Shown here: positions 34,799 to 46,229 of the stretch, piece after piece | How the letters are laid out: every line of letters begins with the position of its first letter | Position numbering within the stretch: position 1 is the stretch's first letter | DNA from: Acanthosoma haemorrhoidale | Lineage: Eukaryota; Arthropoda; Insecta; Hemiptera; Acanthosomatidae | Direction of reading: 5' to 3' | Length of the DNA: 64,000 bases | NCBI GenBank assembly: GCA_930367205.1 | Contig: OV884009.1 | Span: 33,923,841 to 33,987,840 of the forward strand | Notes under the pieces: generated by a model | What the model was told of the DNA's origin: nothing | Databases searched by the model: none | The model's input: the letters and a program-made list of their open reading frames with translations, nothing else | Made by a program: the position numbers and the translations under genes

Positions 34799-35420
34799 AC
34801 ATTTCAGCTATTTCTAGATAGCTCTTCATTCAATATCTTTGAGAAAACGTTTATTTTAATTTTTTTATGTTATTTATTCTACATAATTTATTATTATTTG
34901 AAGTAAGATAATTAAATTTTAAAAACAATACTGTTTATTTATTAATATGTAAATGAATAACGAATGTTGAAAAGCATTACGAAAATACATTTCAGCTATT
35001 TCTAGATAGTTCTTCATTCAATATGTTTAAGAAAACGTTTATTTTAATTTTTTTATGTTATTTGTTCTACATAATTTATTATTATTTGAAGTAAGATAAT
35101 TAAATTTTAAAAACAATACTTTTTATTTAATAATAATTAAGTGACGCGGCTGACTTAGGGGCGTGGGAGACTTCCCAAGACTCCGCTTACTTCTTCGCAT
35201 GCGAGGGAGGTGACAACTATGTGGACTTGGGGGGCCTCTGGGCTGTTTGTAAATATTGTATGAATGAGCGAGTGAATGATGAATTGTTAATATGGTATGA
35301 ATGATGACATTTATCTCAATTACTCATTGCCTAATAAAAGGCAGATTGTAATTTTATCTTAATAAAATTGATTGAATAATATGTAAATGAATAACGAATG
35401 TTGAAAAGCATTACGAAAAT
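34799..35420 (+). repeat. 188-bp tandem duplication interrupted by a LINE-A insertion
   Basis: ACATTTCAGCTATTTCTAGA starts at 34799 and again at 34987. The two units are almost identical through TTCATTCAATAT, GAAAACGTTTATTTTAATTT and TTAAATTTTAAAAACAATAC. The end of the unit, ATATGTAAATGAATAACGAA, occurs at 34946 in unit 1. In unit 2 it occurs only after the inserted LINE, at about 35380. The duplication therefore predates the LINE insertion. Confidence 0.9.
35146..35366 (+). mobile_element. LINE-A 3'UTR fragment inside the duplication
   Basis: It starts at GACGCGGCTGACTTAGG and runs through CATGCGAGGGAGGTGACAAC, TGTATGAATGAGCGAGTG and GGCAGATTGTAATTTTATC, ending in AATAAAATTG. Short TAATAAT-like sequence on both sides is a plausible but weak target duplication. 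Confidence 0.85.
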
Positions 35421-35689
35421 GTATTTTCCATTTCTGAATCTACAGTTTGCGGCGTTACTGTCGGGTGAAGCGCTCGGTCCGAATCTTCAGAAAATAATTT
35501 TATCTCCCGGTGAAATCGTATCTTCGAAAAATATGTTAAATTGTAGCTAGGCCTTGGTAATTTGATCCAACTAAACGGAGCCCAAATAAAAAATGGACCA
35601 CACTTCCGGCGTTCGAAAAAAGTTACAATGGCCACCTGTATACAATTTTTGTGTGTATCATTATACTTGTTTATTCATTATATAATTTT
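35421..35689. other. Unassigned
   Basis: The minus-strand frame 35411-35635 shows no motif. Confidence 0.4.
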
Positions 35690-35930
35690 TATAAATTAAC
35701 AAAACCTGTATACAATGTAGCGATGATACAGGAAATACAAAAATAATTTGTAAATAGATTCGCCTGAGGGTCTATAATTATATATTGTTATCTGTGAATT
35801 TAAAGGGGCTATGAAAGAAAGAGAAAAAAAATAATTAAAAACATTGTTATATGGTCCGAAATACTGATGTTCTGAAACTTCTAAACGAAATAATATTAAT
35901 TTCATACATGTTTATTCGCGTAAAATATTT
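35690..35930 (-). repeat. Dispersed repeat B, copy 1
   Basis: The complement contains CGAATCTATTTACAAATTAT and TATTTCCTGTATCATCG, matching the core of the repeat at 45590-45965 and 55400-55905 (CAAACGAATCTATT..CAATT, ATTATATTTCCTGTA). Only the central part is conserved. Confidence 0.5.
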
Positions 35931-36004
35931 ATATTATTAACCTGAAAAAGAGATAGATGTTCCTTGAAGTTGGTTCTCATTTAGTTCATCAATAGTCTAC
36001 TTCT

Positions 36005-36640
36005 GCTGACACTTCCTTGGCCAGGTCATTAGTGCACAAAAGCCGATTCAGATCATGTTGGAATTTCACTTTACCCATAACAAAGTATTCAAAAAATTTG
36101 GGGTCACGTTTTCTCCTGTGAAGGATCTTCTTTCAGATGCTGTTCTACAACTTTTTTTTACCCCCCCTCAGAAAATGACCATAGCTAAATGATCGTTATT
36201 CCACTTTATTTAATATTTATGTCACAGATTTTTTTTATTTTGACTAAGCTCGGTCACTTTCTTTCTGATAAAGGCTCTATGACACAATTTGAAAGGTCAT
36301 TCAAGTCACCACAACGGGCGGAGCGCTGCCTGCTCACCAGATTTCAGCTTTCAAGGGTACCGTAGCAGATTTCGTAACACTTCTTCAGCCGAATAGAACC
36401 TAGCAATGCCGATAGATTGCTGGATAAATAAACCAAAAATTGCTTTCGATTTTTGTTGTGGTTATCTGTTGGATTAAGACTTTGAACTTAGCCGCCTCCA
36501 ACCAATGCAGGGACTTCTCTGTATACTTCGCAAGGAAAAAACCTGGTTGCCTGAGTTCAGCATTGGCTACATGAATACACTCGGCGTTAAACACTGAATT
36601 TACTTTCCAGTTAAAAATTTGCATTTTGGAACGAGTAGTT
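36005..36640 (-). pseudogene. Remnant of an unidentified protein-coding gene
   Basis: Two minus-strand segments look genuinely protein-coding. The first (36624-36400) is open for 74 codons from an ATG and includes LRQPGFFLAKYTEKSLHWLE, AAKFKVLIQQ and SNFWFIYPAIYRHC. The second (about 36150-36000) reads HRRKRDPKFFEYFVMGKVKF, QHDLNRLLCTNDLAKEVSAE and a VDY stop. Between them lie stops and a gap of about 250 bp, so the gene is broken or the pieces are separated exons. The composition is unlike the AT-driven frames nearby. I do not recognise the family. A multi-copy element protein is as likely as a host gene. Confidence 0.45.
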
Positions 36641-37679
36641 GTTGTTTTTGAGTTTTCTGATCCCGTTTACGCCACGTTGTGGTAAAAATAAACGTTCAAA
36701 ATATAAGCATAGCTTTTAATTTTCCGCATCCCGCTGCCAGGCAAATTCGTCAATGCCAATTATATTTTTAAATGGCCAGTAATATATGAGAAAATCACTT
36801 TTATTTAAAAATAAATTCACAGCAGTGGCTGCTTGAATGCAATGATTTGCTAACGACTCAGCATATTTATCAGTCTAACGTACATTGTTATTAGTAATAT
36901 GCAAATATTTATATTAATTACTAAGAATGCGAAACAGCATATACGTTAGCAATGAAATTTACAAAAAGGCAATAAAACATATAAATTAAAAGTAAAATAT
37001 ATTAAAGCCCCAATGAAATTTAATAAAGTAATATCAGAGTCTATATTACAATAGCATACACTTTAGAACGCGTTATTTCTAATAACAGATTATAATTCTT
37101 ACAGAATAAGGCGAATTTTGCCAGAAGAGTCCGAAATCGCCAATAAGTGTCATTGATTGGTTCCAATCACTTTATGTGAATATTTTTCCACAATAATTTC
37201 ACCAACATAAATATTAAAAAAAAAAAAAAAAGGAATTATAAATGATTTTTGCGATAAATAAATACCTTGGGTACTGCAAAAAGGTTTCGTGAACTTAAAT
37301 TTACTACCTTGTCTCACCAACAAATTACACTACGAAAACAACTTTCAAACTTATTTTATTACGAAAACCTTCGTAATGTCGTTTCTGGAGAACTTTGAGA
37401 GGACTAACCTGCTGCTACAACTGTTCTCTGGGGATGATTTGAAACTGGTTTGTGATATCTGCTAATGATATTTTGTAAATCAGTTATATTTTTCAGTATT
37501 TTAACTTTTAACAACGATGGATTAACATTAAATGGAGGCAAGCCTAGATTCTGTCGTCAAAATATTTTACATCACTGCAGTATCGTTTAGGAAATACTAA
37601 ACTATCTTTGACTACGTCGATTCGATGGTTTTGCTAAAGCTGAGGTGTTATTGATCCATCAAGCAAGTGATTATGTGCG
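36641..37679. other. AT-rich non-coding stretch
   Basis: Nothing recognisable; a poly-A run at 37217-37231. Confidence 0.5.
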
Positions 37680-38060
37680 TAGGACGCTTAGGAGACTTAA
37701 AGCGCATAATTCCACTGAGATACAAGTCACTTGGGACAAAAAAACTAGTGGCCTCTTAAGTTAACCGTAGGTGGCAATGCCTACCCGAACATTTGCTCAG
37801 GTATTTACTCACTTACCTACAGTCCACGCCTGTCTATTTTAATTTCACTCTGTCACCCCTCATGTATAAAGTATTTACCGTAAAATATTTCGTTATTGCG
37901 AGTTATTGTTTTATTAATAAGGTTTTTTAAGGTCATTTCTGTTGCAAGATTGTCAATTGTAGAACCCAGGCATGAATGACGATTCCCCCGTATCTGCTCT
38001 GAAGTAGAGCCTCTCCCTACGAACGCAGGCTATGCGAAAGTAAACAATTTTTCCTAGAGG
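37680..38060 (+). repeat. Dispersed repeats F (copy 2) and D (copy 2)
   Basis: 37785-37960 corresponds to 4870-5190 (GCTCAGGTAT, CACTTACCTACAGTCCACGC, CCCTCATGTAT). 37970-38030 corresponds to 5970-6020 and 59688-59735 (ATTCCCCCG, GAAGTAGAGCCTCTCC). F precedes D here with almost no gap, which suggests one composite element. Confidence 0.5.
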
Positions 38061-38694
38061 GAGAAAGAGAGATATTAAGGAGGTTATTGGAAGGAGAGAG
38101 ATTAAAAGATTCGGCCTAGTTCGGGGCAGCCCTTGGAGATTCAGGTCAGGGTAGTGCCACGGCCGCCTGGTCCGAACAGTACGCGGAAGTGAACGCTTCA
38201 AGGGGACACCCACCCTTCATCTCTCCTCTTTCATCTATTCATCCATGCTTTCTCGTTCGGCTGATATCCACAGGCTCATGGATCCTCCAATCGTATGACA
38301 GTCAGTTCAATAGGATTTAGCACGAATCGTCTCGTACTAAGTAGTATTGCATTAAGAATGCGTTACGAATTAAGAACTGGCCTACGCTCTATTTTTTCAA
38401 GGTTTCAGATTCATATTCGAATCCATGCGAAATCTTTGATACAAGGTTCAGTAAATTTTATTAAACATTAAGGATATGTTAATATTCTACATCCCGCGAT
38501 TTATCTTGAAAATATTAAGCCGATCCATGGATCGGTTGCTATGGCAAGAAATAATTTCGCGGAATACTTCATGGATTTCATAATTACTTTAAATTGAATA
38601 ATTTTGAAAACCCCTATTGTTTTAACCAAAGAGAAAAATTATACTGTCAGGAACAGGAGTCAATTCGTCCACTCGTCAGTTGGTGGGGTCACTT
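38061..38694. other. GC-richer unassigned block (38061-38350)
   Basis: Contains GAAAGAGAGATATTAAGGAG, CACGGCCGCCTGGTCC and a GATTTAGCACGAATCGTCTC stretch. No rRNA or tRNA identity could be established and the minus-strand frame 37953-38213 has no motif. Confidence 0.4.
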
Positions 38695-39027
38695 CTAGAT
38701 ATTGGGATGGTCATACAGAATAGAACCATGGGTTACATCACCAAAGTCGAACATCACACGTATTCAATCCTTTCAATCAAACGTCCTGAGAACAATAGTC
38801 AATGCCCTTTATTACGTCAGCAACAAAAGTCTTCATAATGATCTTAACAAACCCTACATTCTTGAGCTCATCCCATCCAAGCTTATGAAATTCCATCGAA
38901 AACCTTCCAACCAACCTAATCCCTTAGCACAGTTATTACATTGCGCCGCACATCCCTATAATCCTCCTCATTTAATACAATTACTTACTGCCCAATAGGG
39001 CAGATTGTAATTTTATCACAATAAAGA
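38695..39027 (+). mobile_element. LINE-A fragment with internal 3'UTR deletion
   Basis: The copy translates as WSYRIEPWVTSPKSNITRIQ, SFQSNVLRTIVNALYYVSNK and YILELIPSKLMKFH, with HPYNPP near its end. It then jumps straight to CAATTACTTACTGCCC, AGGGCAGATTGTAATTTTAT and AATAAAG. All of the GC-rich UTR and the TATGAATGAG units are missing. A similar skip occurs in the copies at 17155 and 48092. Confidence 0.85.
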
Positions 39028-39604
39028 TTTGATTTGTAATTTAAATAGACATTGGGAATGTTGTTCAGTCCAAATCATGACAGTGTATTTTTCCTTGGGC
39101 ACTGTCCAAAAAAAAAAAACACTATCGAAATCTTCCAGAGTAACCCCAATCCGTAATCTCTTAATTCTTTCGTCTCCAATTGCCGTTTCTGCTGACATCT
39201 TCAAGCGCCAATATTGAGCAATCGTCCAGCGATGAGTTATAGATGAGTATGGAAACTTCTACCGATATTGATCAGGAAAGCATTGAACCGTGGTCTGCAG
39301 TCTATATTATTAAGGTTTCGGATCTTTATTGACGTTACCACTGAAACATTGACGCGAGGTGGTTTAAATAGTACAGGATAATTACCTGAAGCTTCTGGGC
39401 ATTTGAGAATAACTAACATAACCACGGAATATCGATGCTTTCGTGGCCTCTGATGTGGTTTCTTAAATACGTAATTTTATTTACCTTTATATTGGCTTCG
39501 CATGATATTTGCGTTTAGGAAAGAATTGTTATAAAGTTAACATAAATGTCTAAATGTTTTATTTGTGCTGTTGAATAAAAATAAAAGGATTTCAAGTAAA
39601 GGCA
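39028..39604. other. Unassigned
   Basis: Overlapping frames on both strands at 39016-39217 contain no motif. Confidence 0.4.
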
Positions 39605-41146
39605 GTTGTGTAATCATCCTGATCTGTGTTTTGCTACTTATGCGGAGAACACTCGTTAATAGAAAACAGAAAAACTGTTAGTAACTTTGTAAAGAGAGCC
39701 TATCTTGGATACTTTGGTGTTAGGCTTGATGATCAAGATAAATCCTGGGTCCCACATCAGATCCGTAAAACTACCGTGTACCGATGGTTTGGACAGAACC
39801 CAAAAACCATTTCGATGACTGCTATTTCTTCCTAGTAAATATTACTGGTATGAAACAAAACAACCGTAGCAAGTGGTCTTGTCCTGATTTAGTCTCTGCC
39901 AGACGGCCGGTCCCTCACTTAAAGAAAGTCCCAACTTTTCTCGAGTGTTACTCTCAAGTGTACGAGCGAGAGAGGAGTGTTGTCCCCCTTTTCATGCTTA
40001 TGGTACTAATGAAGGTGATAGTAATAATGATGGGATGTCATCAATTCCACAACACTTCAACCAGGATGAGTTAAATGACCTCACCAGAGATCTCAACCTG
40101 TCAAAATAAGCTTCAGGATTACTAGCTTCCAGGTTGAAGGACAAAAATTTGCTGGAACAAGGATCCAAAATTATCTTTTACCGTGCAAGAAAAAAGGGTC
40201 CGCTGCTACCCTTGTTCTCTCAAGAAGACCATCTTGTATTTTGACACGAAATTAGAGGACTCCTGAAAAAAATGGGTCTCGCTGGCTATTTTCCAGATGA
40301 TTGGCGCCTATTTATTGACAGCTCAAAGTGACGTTTGAACTATGCCCTACTAAACAATGGAAAGAAATATAGTTCAATACCAATTGCTCACTAAACGAAA
40401 ATAAAAGAAGAATATAACTCCATAGCTTTAGTCATGGAAGAGATAAAGTATTATGAACATCAATGGGTGATTTGTGTGGACTTAAAAATGTAAACTTTCT
40501 CCTTGGACAGCAAAGTTGCCCTACAAAATATCTTTGCTTCTTGTGCCCCTGGGATAGCAGAAACAAAACGCACCACTGGGTCAGAAAATACTGGCCTAAG
40601 AGACAAAACATGGACGTTAGGGAAAAGAATGTCACTAACGTCCCCTTAGTTGAACGAGAGAAAACCATCTTTCCTCCACTGCATATAAAGCTGGGACTTA
40701 TGAAGCAGTTTGTAAAGGCTAGTGATAAGAACGGATCATGCTTTGCATATAGTGGCGAAAAAATTCCTATGGAAGTATGGGAAAAATGAGAGCAGGACTT
40801 TTTGACGCCCCATAAATAAGACAACTCATGAAGGATCCTGCCTTCCTAAATTCGATGTATGAGGCTGACGAAAAGCCTGGACTTCATTTGTTGCAGTGTC
40901 GGAAATTTTCTGGGCAAACGCAGAGCTGAAAACTATGTTGAACTGGTAAACGAGATGTTTAACAGTTTCAAATCCCTTGGGTGTAACATAAGTATTAAGG
41001 TGCACTATTTGCAAAACCACTTAGACCGTTTTCCTGAAAATTTAGGAGACACAAGTGAGGAAAAATGGCTGTCCCAAAATGCATTCAAGAATGTCACGGA
41101 AAAGAAGCTTCCAAAGTGTTCAGTGGCTAGTTGGTTCCATCAATGA
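39605..41146 (+). pseudogene. Decayed copy of a multi-copy uncharacterised protein gene
   Basis: A chain of plus-strand segments in changing frames forms one protein. In order they contain FCYLCGEHSLIENRKTVSNF and DDQDKSWVPH (39626-39780), then FLVNITGMKQNNRSKWSCPD and ARRPVPHLKKVP (39784-39960). Next come IPQHFNQDELNDLTRDLNL (about 40050-40106), WRLFIDSSK with YALLNNGKKYSSIP (40300-40390), and WVICVDLK. Then come LGQQSCPTKYLCFLCPWDS and PPLHIKLGLMKQFVKASDK (40463-40790), then MFNSFKSLGCNISIKVHYLQ and FPENLGDTSEE (40859-41110). In-frame stops lie at 40107, 40242, 40329 and 40392, and there are at least four frameshifts. I recognise the family as predicted proteins repeated many times in arthropod and hydrozoan genomes. 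It has CxxC-type cysteine pairs and no settled name, and is suspected to be transposon-borne. The C-terminal end of the family (a region following SEEQGERFHQ in relatives) is missing or scrambled. There are no introns, which fits a mobile or retroposed origin. Confidence 0.8.
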
Positions 41147-42214
41147 CTTTTTCCTCTATCTTTGTATGTAATAATATTTGTCTAATATAATAATAAAAAT
41201 TCCGTGTTTAATATTTTTTTTATTTGATCCATGGATTTAACTTAAAATAATTTAACGTATATTTCACTAAAATGATATACCTTTGAAATTTGAGCTTGGT
41301 AAAATCTAATGTCATGTTTGAATTCAGGGCATCAAATCATATAAAATCAGCTCCAAATACCTCGGCACCAAAACACCCGTTGGCCTGTGCTATCGTACCC
41401 TAAAGTGCTTATTCTTATTCGGCACTTATTTTATGCACTTTCCTCCTAGGAAAGTCCCCAGGAAGCTGCCCATGCCCTAAATCCCTGGTAAAAGGGCTAG
41501 ACTGTGGGATAAGCTTCCTGTGATGATGCGAGATGAATAAGGTAAGACCGACATTGTATGCAACATGTATGGTCTGGGACGTAATGCATGTGATGCACTC
41601 ACCGTCTAATATTTCCACATGAGTTCTATAATACTTTTTACTAGGTGGGTCTGAGCGGGATTCACACTTAATCATCATAAGTGACTTTATCTTTGATGTA
41701 TTTTATTTTTATGTATGTGATTCTCAGAAATATTTATCACTTGACTCCAGCACGATAAAGCATTAGTAATATGTTATTGTATTATGTTTTTCTGGTAAAA
41801 TCCAAAAGCGGTCTCAAAATATGTAGATGTCTTCAGAAAATGTAAGACGATGGAGATTAGGAAATTATTATAACGTTGACATATATTTTTAAAAAATTAA
41901 AAAACTGTTAATGTCGTTTTCTTAATGGCCTAAGATATTTTTTTCTATTTATAGAACCGTTTTTGCAGTTATTTCATAAGATATTTAATGTAGCTTCACC
42001 AAATTTTTTTTTTTTTCAATCAAATTTAATATCAATGACTTCATGTGCCTACTACCATTACTATTTTAACTGAATCTACCATTTTGTCAAATATAATTTC
42101 ATTTAATTTAAGTTGTTAACACTTCAAGACCGATTTTTTTCCATTGTTTTGTTCTATTCTACAACATGAAATTTGTATCAATTATTTAAACAATTTTTGT
42201 CTCTTTAATAAATT
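41147..42214. other. Unassigned AT-rich stretch
   Basis: A moderately GC-richer patch at 41440-41680 holds a minus-strand frame without motif. The rest is AT-rich and empty. Confidence 0.45.
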
Positions 42215-42325
42215 TTAATTTGAAGATAATTATACAATCTGCCTTTAAAGGGAATAGATAATTGTGACAAAAGATCCCATTCGTACCAAATTTACAAATT
42301 TTCATTTACTTTCTCATCCATATCG
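42215..42325 (-). mobile_element. LINE-A 3' end fragment, minus strand
   Basis: The complement of AATTATACAATCTGCC, then ATAATTGTGACAAAAGATCC and TTTACAAATTTTCATTTAC corresponds to the last ~110 bp of the family. It is more diverged than most copies, so probably older. Confidence 0.7.
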
Positions 42326-43267
42326 TTGAAAATATTGAATCGAATGAAAAACGTCATTGTTAACTATTTATTCTTATTATTTATAGTTTTTTTATTAATG
42401 TCATGTACTATTATTGTACTATGTGATCACTATCAACCTAATACTTTCTGAAAAGTATTTGCGTTTATATATGTATACATCCAACGTTCTTGTATTTATT
42501 ATATTAATCTTCGTGGATTAGTGATGAAATAATGACGATAAGAATGATTTAAAAAAATCGCTCTTAGTTAGTTATGGGGGGGGGGGGGCTGCTGCCTTCA
42601 GCAAGGACAGGTGAAGGTTTCAGCGCCAAGTCTAGATCATGCAATACAGTCATGTAATAGAAATCAGCATGTGTTAAAGATTACGTGTTTTTTTTTGGTT
42701 TTATGAAATTCAATCCTCTGATTTTCATTCATATCTTACTGTTTTTACGTTTGAACTCTCTTATTTGAAACGGCATCTCGTTTTTTTTTCGATTTGTTAA
42801 AATTAGAAATGGATTATTCGTCAAAAATGTTGAAGCCATAATAATACCATATAATGCAGATGTGTGTGTGTGTGTCTGTTACCCACTAGAATTTGTCTGG
42901 GCCCGGGGCAGACCGACCCTAAAACGCCCCAAACCCAAAAATATTCAGTGTTGCATTAAGTTTGTATGGGACGGCACCATTTGCATGGGCAATACTCTGC
43001 CACGCATGCCCCTCTTCGGTAGAATCCAGCTCGTATTCCGCAGTGATGTGTGATTCGGTGTGTCCCCGGCCGGTCAGACCGGTTCCTACATTGGTCAACT
43101 TATTGCAATCGAAAAATCCCAACATGCATAGGAAGATCCGTGCACGCATCCATTATTAAGATTAAACTCATAACGAATATTGAGCGATTTCAGCGCCCGA
43201 AAGGGACCTTTGTTTTGGTCATGGGTCAACTTTTGTCTAGGTATGGGGTATTCGTTTGTCTGTTCTA
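42326..43267. other. Unassigned; GC-rich block 42895-43220
   Basis: A 13-G run lies at 42576-42588 and a (TG)n tract at 42860-42876. The GC-rich block contains GGGCCCGGGGCAGACCG and a CCGGCCGGTCAGACCGG palindrome-like string (43066-43082). Open frames exist on both strands (42919-43149 minus; 42962-43159 plus), so neither can be called coding. It is probably part of the element that ends at 43330. Confidence 0.4.
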
Positions 43268-43330
43268 ATTATATGAGTTTTATGACGTTTCGACATACCG
43301 TCTATGCATACACCAGGTCCTTGTGACGAG
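43268..43330 (-). repeat. GTCGAAACGTC-type element terminus
   Basis: On the minus strand GACCTGGTGTATGCATA is followed by GACggtatGTC, a 3-bp hairpin, and then GAAACGTCATAAAA. The hairpin abutting GAAACGTC matches the layout of the other termini here. The upstream box is CTGGTGT, which does not fit CUGANGA. Confidence 0.4.
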
Positions 43331-45589
43331 GAGGTCAATTAGAACTGTTTAAAAGGCATTTGTCAAACAGATAAAGACGAGAAACGTTTCACTTCTTGAT
43401 GAAAACCTAACAACTCTCTATCATCCTAACTCGATCTTTCAACCAAACCTTTAGCTCATTTATATTCGAAATGCTAACAATGGTCTCGCAATAGAATTCG
43501 TTTTTGGTTATGCTCGTACATTGAATGGAAGTACGAAAAAAAATAAGATAACTTTCAAGATTACTCAAATCCCTGCTATTGTTTTAATGTATTTTTTGAA
43601 AAGGCTAGTTACCGAGATAGAATTACTCGTTATTTCAGGAATACTTTATTCCTTTTTTTTTGTAAAATAATCTCGATAACTTCAAATCACATTTTCATTA
43701 AAACCTAAATAAATAAAAAATTTAATTGGCTCAAATAATATAAACCGCGTGGTTCCTAGTCTTGGCTTCCAAAATTTTTTTATAGATATTTCTTTGAATT
43801 CATTTTTGATGTGAAGTCTTCTTAATAGTTTGGGAAAATCTGAACTTTCTGCTTTGGAAATTCAGGAAAAGATTCTGAGCTTGGACCTAAAGAAATATTA
43901 AGCTTTAGCAAAACGTGCCCGACATTTTTAAATTTTATTTTAACGAAAAGCACTCAGAGCATTTCGAGGTGTTTTGGAGTACATCCCTTCCTAGAATTGG
44001 TATATCATAACGGGATTTTCTTGTTGGATTTTTATTTTGGAGCGCACCTGTAAAATTTAAGGTTTTTTGAATAATTTTTGCGACCGCTATCCAGGAACAT
44101 ACCAACAGACAGAACGAACGAAGAGACTCCACTTCGGGATCGGCAATAAAATTAAGGTTAAGAGTGCTTGGTGGGTATGAGTAGTTAGTGAGGTAGAGCG
44201 TGCTATCGCTCTACTGCAGAAATCCTTGTCGGGATCTCCAGTCATTGACCCCCGTAGTCAAATTTCTTCTTGAAGCCTAACTGTTTGTGGTGATGGCTGT
44301 GATTATGTTGTAGCTTGCTCGGCCAGCTAACGTCGGAAGGTCCCACACAACCTTTTAATGCAAATACATTTGTTTTATATTTATTATTACGTATATTATA
44401 TATTTGTTTTGATTTTTTACCAGCTGGAAAATTAAAGATATTTTATATATAAGTCTTTATGTTGATATTTTATTATTTATATTATCCCGGAGTAAAGATT
44501 AATTGTTTTGTAATTTTGATTGTATTTTAGTTGGTTAGAAAATTTCCTTTAGAATATTTATATTAATCCGCAGAAAAGTATATTCGCCAATTTTTTCGTC
44601 GTAAATCCATATTTGTCCCTGAAAATGTCGAAAAATAAAATAATTATTTGTTGTTAAACCGGTTTTTAGATGGTTTAATGAAATAATCGAGAATAATTCA
44701 TTATTATTCTTTCCTTAAAAATTCCCTTATTTCATTTATGTATTTGTCGATACAATTCGGTACTATGATTGATGTAACAAAATTTAAGATGGACGAATTA
44801 AAAAAAAATTAGCCTTGATAGATAGAAAAAAATTACGAGGGCACCGATTATTGGATCCTGGGACTGTACAGTATTTTTTTTTCAATACTCAATATCTAAC
44901 AGAGGAATGAAATATGAGTATTATTGTATTGTTAAAAGTGTTCATTTTAATGAACCATGTTTGTTGCTATCGACTGAGCGGTGGTCATTATGTTTCCGAT
45001 TCCAAGTATTGTTAAATTGGATTCTGCTGCCCTGAACACGGATCGGGTTTACGAGTTAGTATTAATTGATAAAAAAGCAATAAAATAAATATAAAAAAGC
45101 CATATCGCGTAAAGTTAAAAAGTTATAAATATTATTCAGTATGGATATTGTTAAATCCGATTTCAATGAATTGACCAATCCCTATTTAGAAGAGCTTTTA
45201 ACTTTTAGAAAATGATAAATATAGACCAAATTTATCATTATCTAAAAGTTTTTTTTTTAAATGGCTGAAGAGTTGAAAATCGACATCAAAAACTTTAAAT
45301 GAAAGATTATAAGTCAACTAAATTCAAATATTTTCCTAAACATGATGTTTTAAGAGCAAACAAAACCACTTCCTTCCACCCGTCCTACCGATATTTTTTT
45401 TTTTTTTTCAATAATGCTAGCACGATATAAGAAAGCAAAAAATTAATAATAATTAAAAAAAATAGCTAGTTTTTTTTAAATTGTTTAGTTTTTCACACAA
45501 TTTAAGTTAATACTTGAGAGAACAGTGACCACCTCTCGTGACTTCTGACTGCGGAGGAAATAAAAAAGTAGCGTATCCGGTTAGGAAAA
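43331..45589. other. AT-rich stretch with scattered repeat pieces
   Basis: ATTTCGAGGTGTTTTGGAGT at about 43960 resembles ATTTTGAGGTGTTTTAGAAT near 57392, a small dispersed repeat. A GC-richer block at 44160-44350 (GAGGTAGAGCGTGCTATCGC, CAGCTAACGTCGGAAGGTCC) resembles a retroposon end but is unassigned. No gene is supported. Confidence 0.4.
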
Positions 45590-45965
45590 GCAAACACTAC
45601 TACTACTAAAATACTATGACCCACCACCCTTCCCACATCGGGGGCTGTCGGAGGAAATTAGGTTAAGATTTAGTTGAAGTTTTTGTTGTTAGATGTAAGT
45701 TAGTTTTAAGTCTATGATAAATAAGTTGAGCCCCATCACTTTTATAAGTTTAGTCCATTAATGTATAATTCACATCATTATACTTTCGTACAATGCAGAT
45801 CACTGTTAGCAGAAAACAGAATTTGTATGTAGCTAACATGTACAGGAAATATAATGAGGCAATTGTAAATAGGTTCGTTTGTAGATCTATATTTTGTGAC
45901 ATATATTAATTTTGTAACAATGGGATATGGGGGGGGGAGAAAAAAACAATTGAGAGGTAACCACA
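45590..45965 (-). repeat. Dispersed repeat B, copy 2
   Basis: The complement matches 55550-55905 almost end to end. Shared strings include TTGTTACAAAATTAATATAT, CTCATTATATTTCCTGTA, ACAAATTCTGTTTTCTRCTA, TTATACATTAATGGACT, AAAAGTGATGGGGCTC, CTTACATCTAACAACAAAAA and GGGAAGGGTGGTGG. A 9-G run (45929-45937) is part of this copy. No coding signal. Confidence 0.8.
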
Positions 45966-46229
45966 CTTGATCACTAGAAACTACGTTGATAACCTTTGGT
46001 CGGCCCGACCTATTGATTCATCGGGTGTTACGCCATGGATTTGTTCGTTTGCGTGTTTACAAATACATATTTGCTTATATTTTTTCAAAACATATGATTT
46101 TGACAATGTTTCCACTATGCAATTGATTTGAAGGTATCGAGAGTACTGAGTGAGTAGCGAGTGAGTTGCTGAGAGATCCCCTTTGAAAGATTGTCTGTTC
46201 TAAGCCCAGCTTGAGACATTAAAAATTGT
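45966..46229. other. Unassigned
   Basis: Contains GAGTACTGAGTGAGTAGCGA, a local GAGT-rich tract; nothing else seen. Confidence 0.4.

Noticed and set aside
38290..38345. Possible rRNA fragment (a CTTAGTACGAGA-like string on the minus strand)
   Set aside because: Similarity to the large-subunit rRNA loop is limited to about a dozen bases and the flanks do not match.
40432..40824. 130-codon minus-strand frame
   Set aside because: It is antisense to the conserved part of the decayed multi-copy gene.
42919..43159. Opposed frames in a GC-rich block
   Set aside because: Both strands are open because the block is short and GC-rich; no motif supports either.
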